Origin: Candidatus Adiutrix sp.
GTDB lineage: Bacteria > Desulfobacterota > Desulfarculia > Adiutricales > Adiutricaceae
DNA: 8,518 nt
Direction of reading: 5' to 3'
NCBI GenBank assembly: GCA_031286085.1
Contig: JAITUX010000015.1
Coordinates: 1 to 8,518, forward strand
Shown piece by piece: positions 8,503 through 8,518 of this stretch; the first letter of the stretch is position 1; every line of letters begins with the position of its first letter. Made by a program: the position numbers and the translations under genes. The notes under the pieces are model-generated. The model had not been told where the DNA came from and ran no database searches. It saw only the letters and a list, made by a program, of their open reading frames with translations.

Positions 8503-8518
8503 TTTTCGGCTGGGCCGG

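Noticed and set aside
8503..8518. Possible terminator or new gene at the right edge
   Set aside because: Only 16 bases remain after the regulator stop, too little to judge; the GC-rich end GGCTGGGCCGG is noted only as composition.

Overview
The window looks like chromosomal DNA from a GC-rich Gram-negative bacterium. The codon style, the Ade/ProA/ProB variants and the CadR-type regulator would suit a deltaproteobacterium (Desulfobacterota). That assignment is an impression from protein style and is low confidence; there is no rRNA or other phylogenetic marker here. Six protein genes fill almost the whole window, and no gap without a gene exceeds about 110 bases. I saw no tRNA, rRNA, CRISPR array, insertion sequence or integrase.

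Layout. (1) Positions 2-1507, plus strand: the C-terminal two thirds or so of the disaggregase ClpB, cut by the left edge. (2) Positions 1504-3261, plus strand: adenine deaminase (Ade), whose GTG start overlaps the clpB stop by four bases. (3) Positions 5712-3279, minus strand: a proB-proA operon for the first two steps of proline synthesis from glutamate. It converges on ade with only 17 bases between stop codons, and a good sigma70-type promoter lies just upstream of proB. (4) Positions 7943-5787, minus strand: a P1B-2 type Zn/Cd/Pb-exporting ATPase. (5) Positions 8053-8502, plus strand: a divergent MerR-family regulator of the CadR/PbrR group. (6) The 109 bases between the last two genes carry a classical MerR-type operator, a 19-base-spacer promoter for the ATPase and an overlapping extended -10 promoter for the regulator.

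How the parts work together. The right third is a self-contained metal-resistance module. The regulator would sense Cd/Pb/Zn through Cys77, Cys112 and Cys121, distort the overlong ATPase promoter so that it becomes active, and limit its own synthesis because its predicted transcription start lies inside its own operator. The ATPase then exports the metal. The module is visibly poorer in G+C than the clpB-ade-proAB part, most strongly in the regulator and intergenic region, which suggests it was acquired. The left part is housekeeping: protein disaggregation, purine salvage and proline synthesis. I found no previously undescribed system. The most informative points are the divergent regulatory region, the CCPVEE metal site of the ATPase and the composition step.
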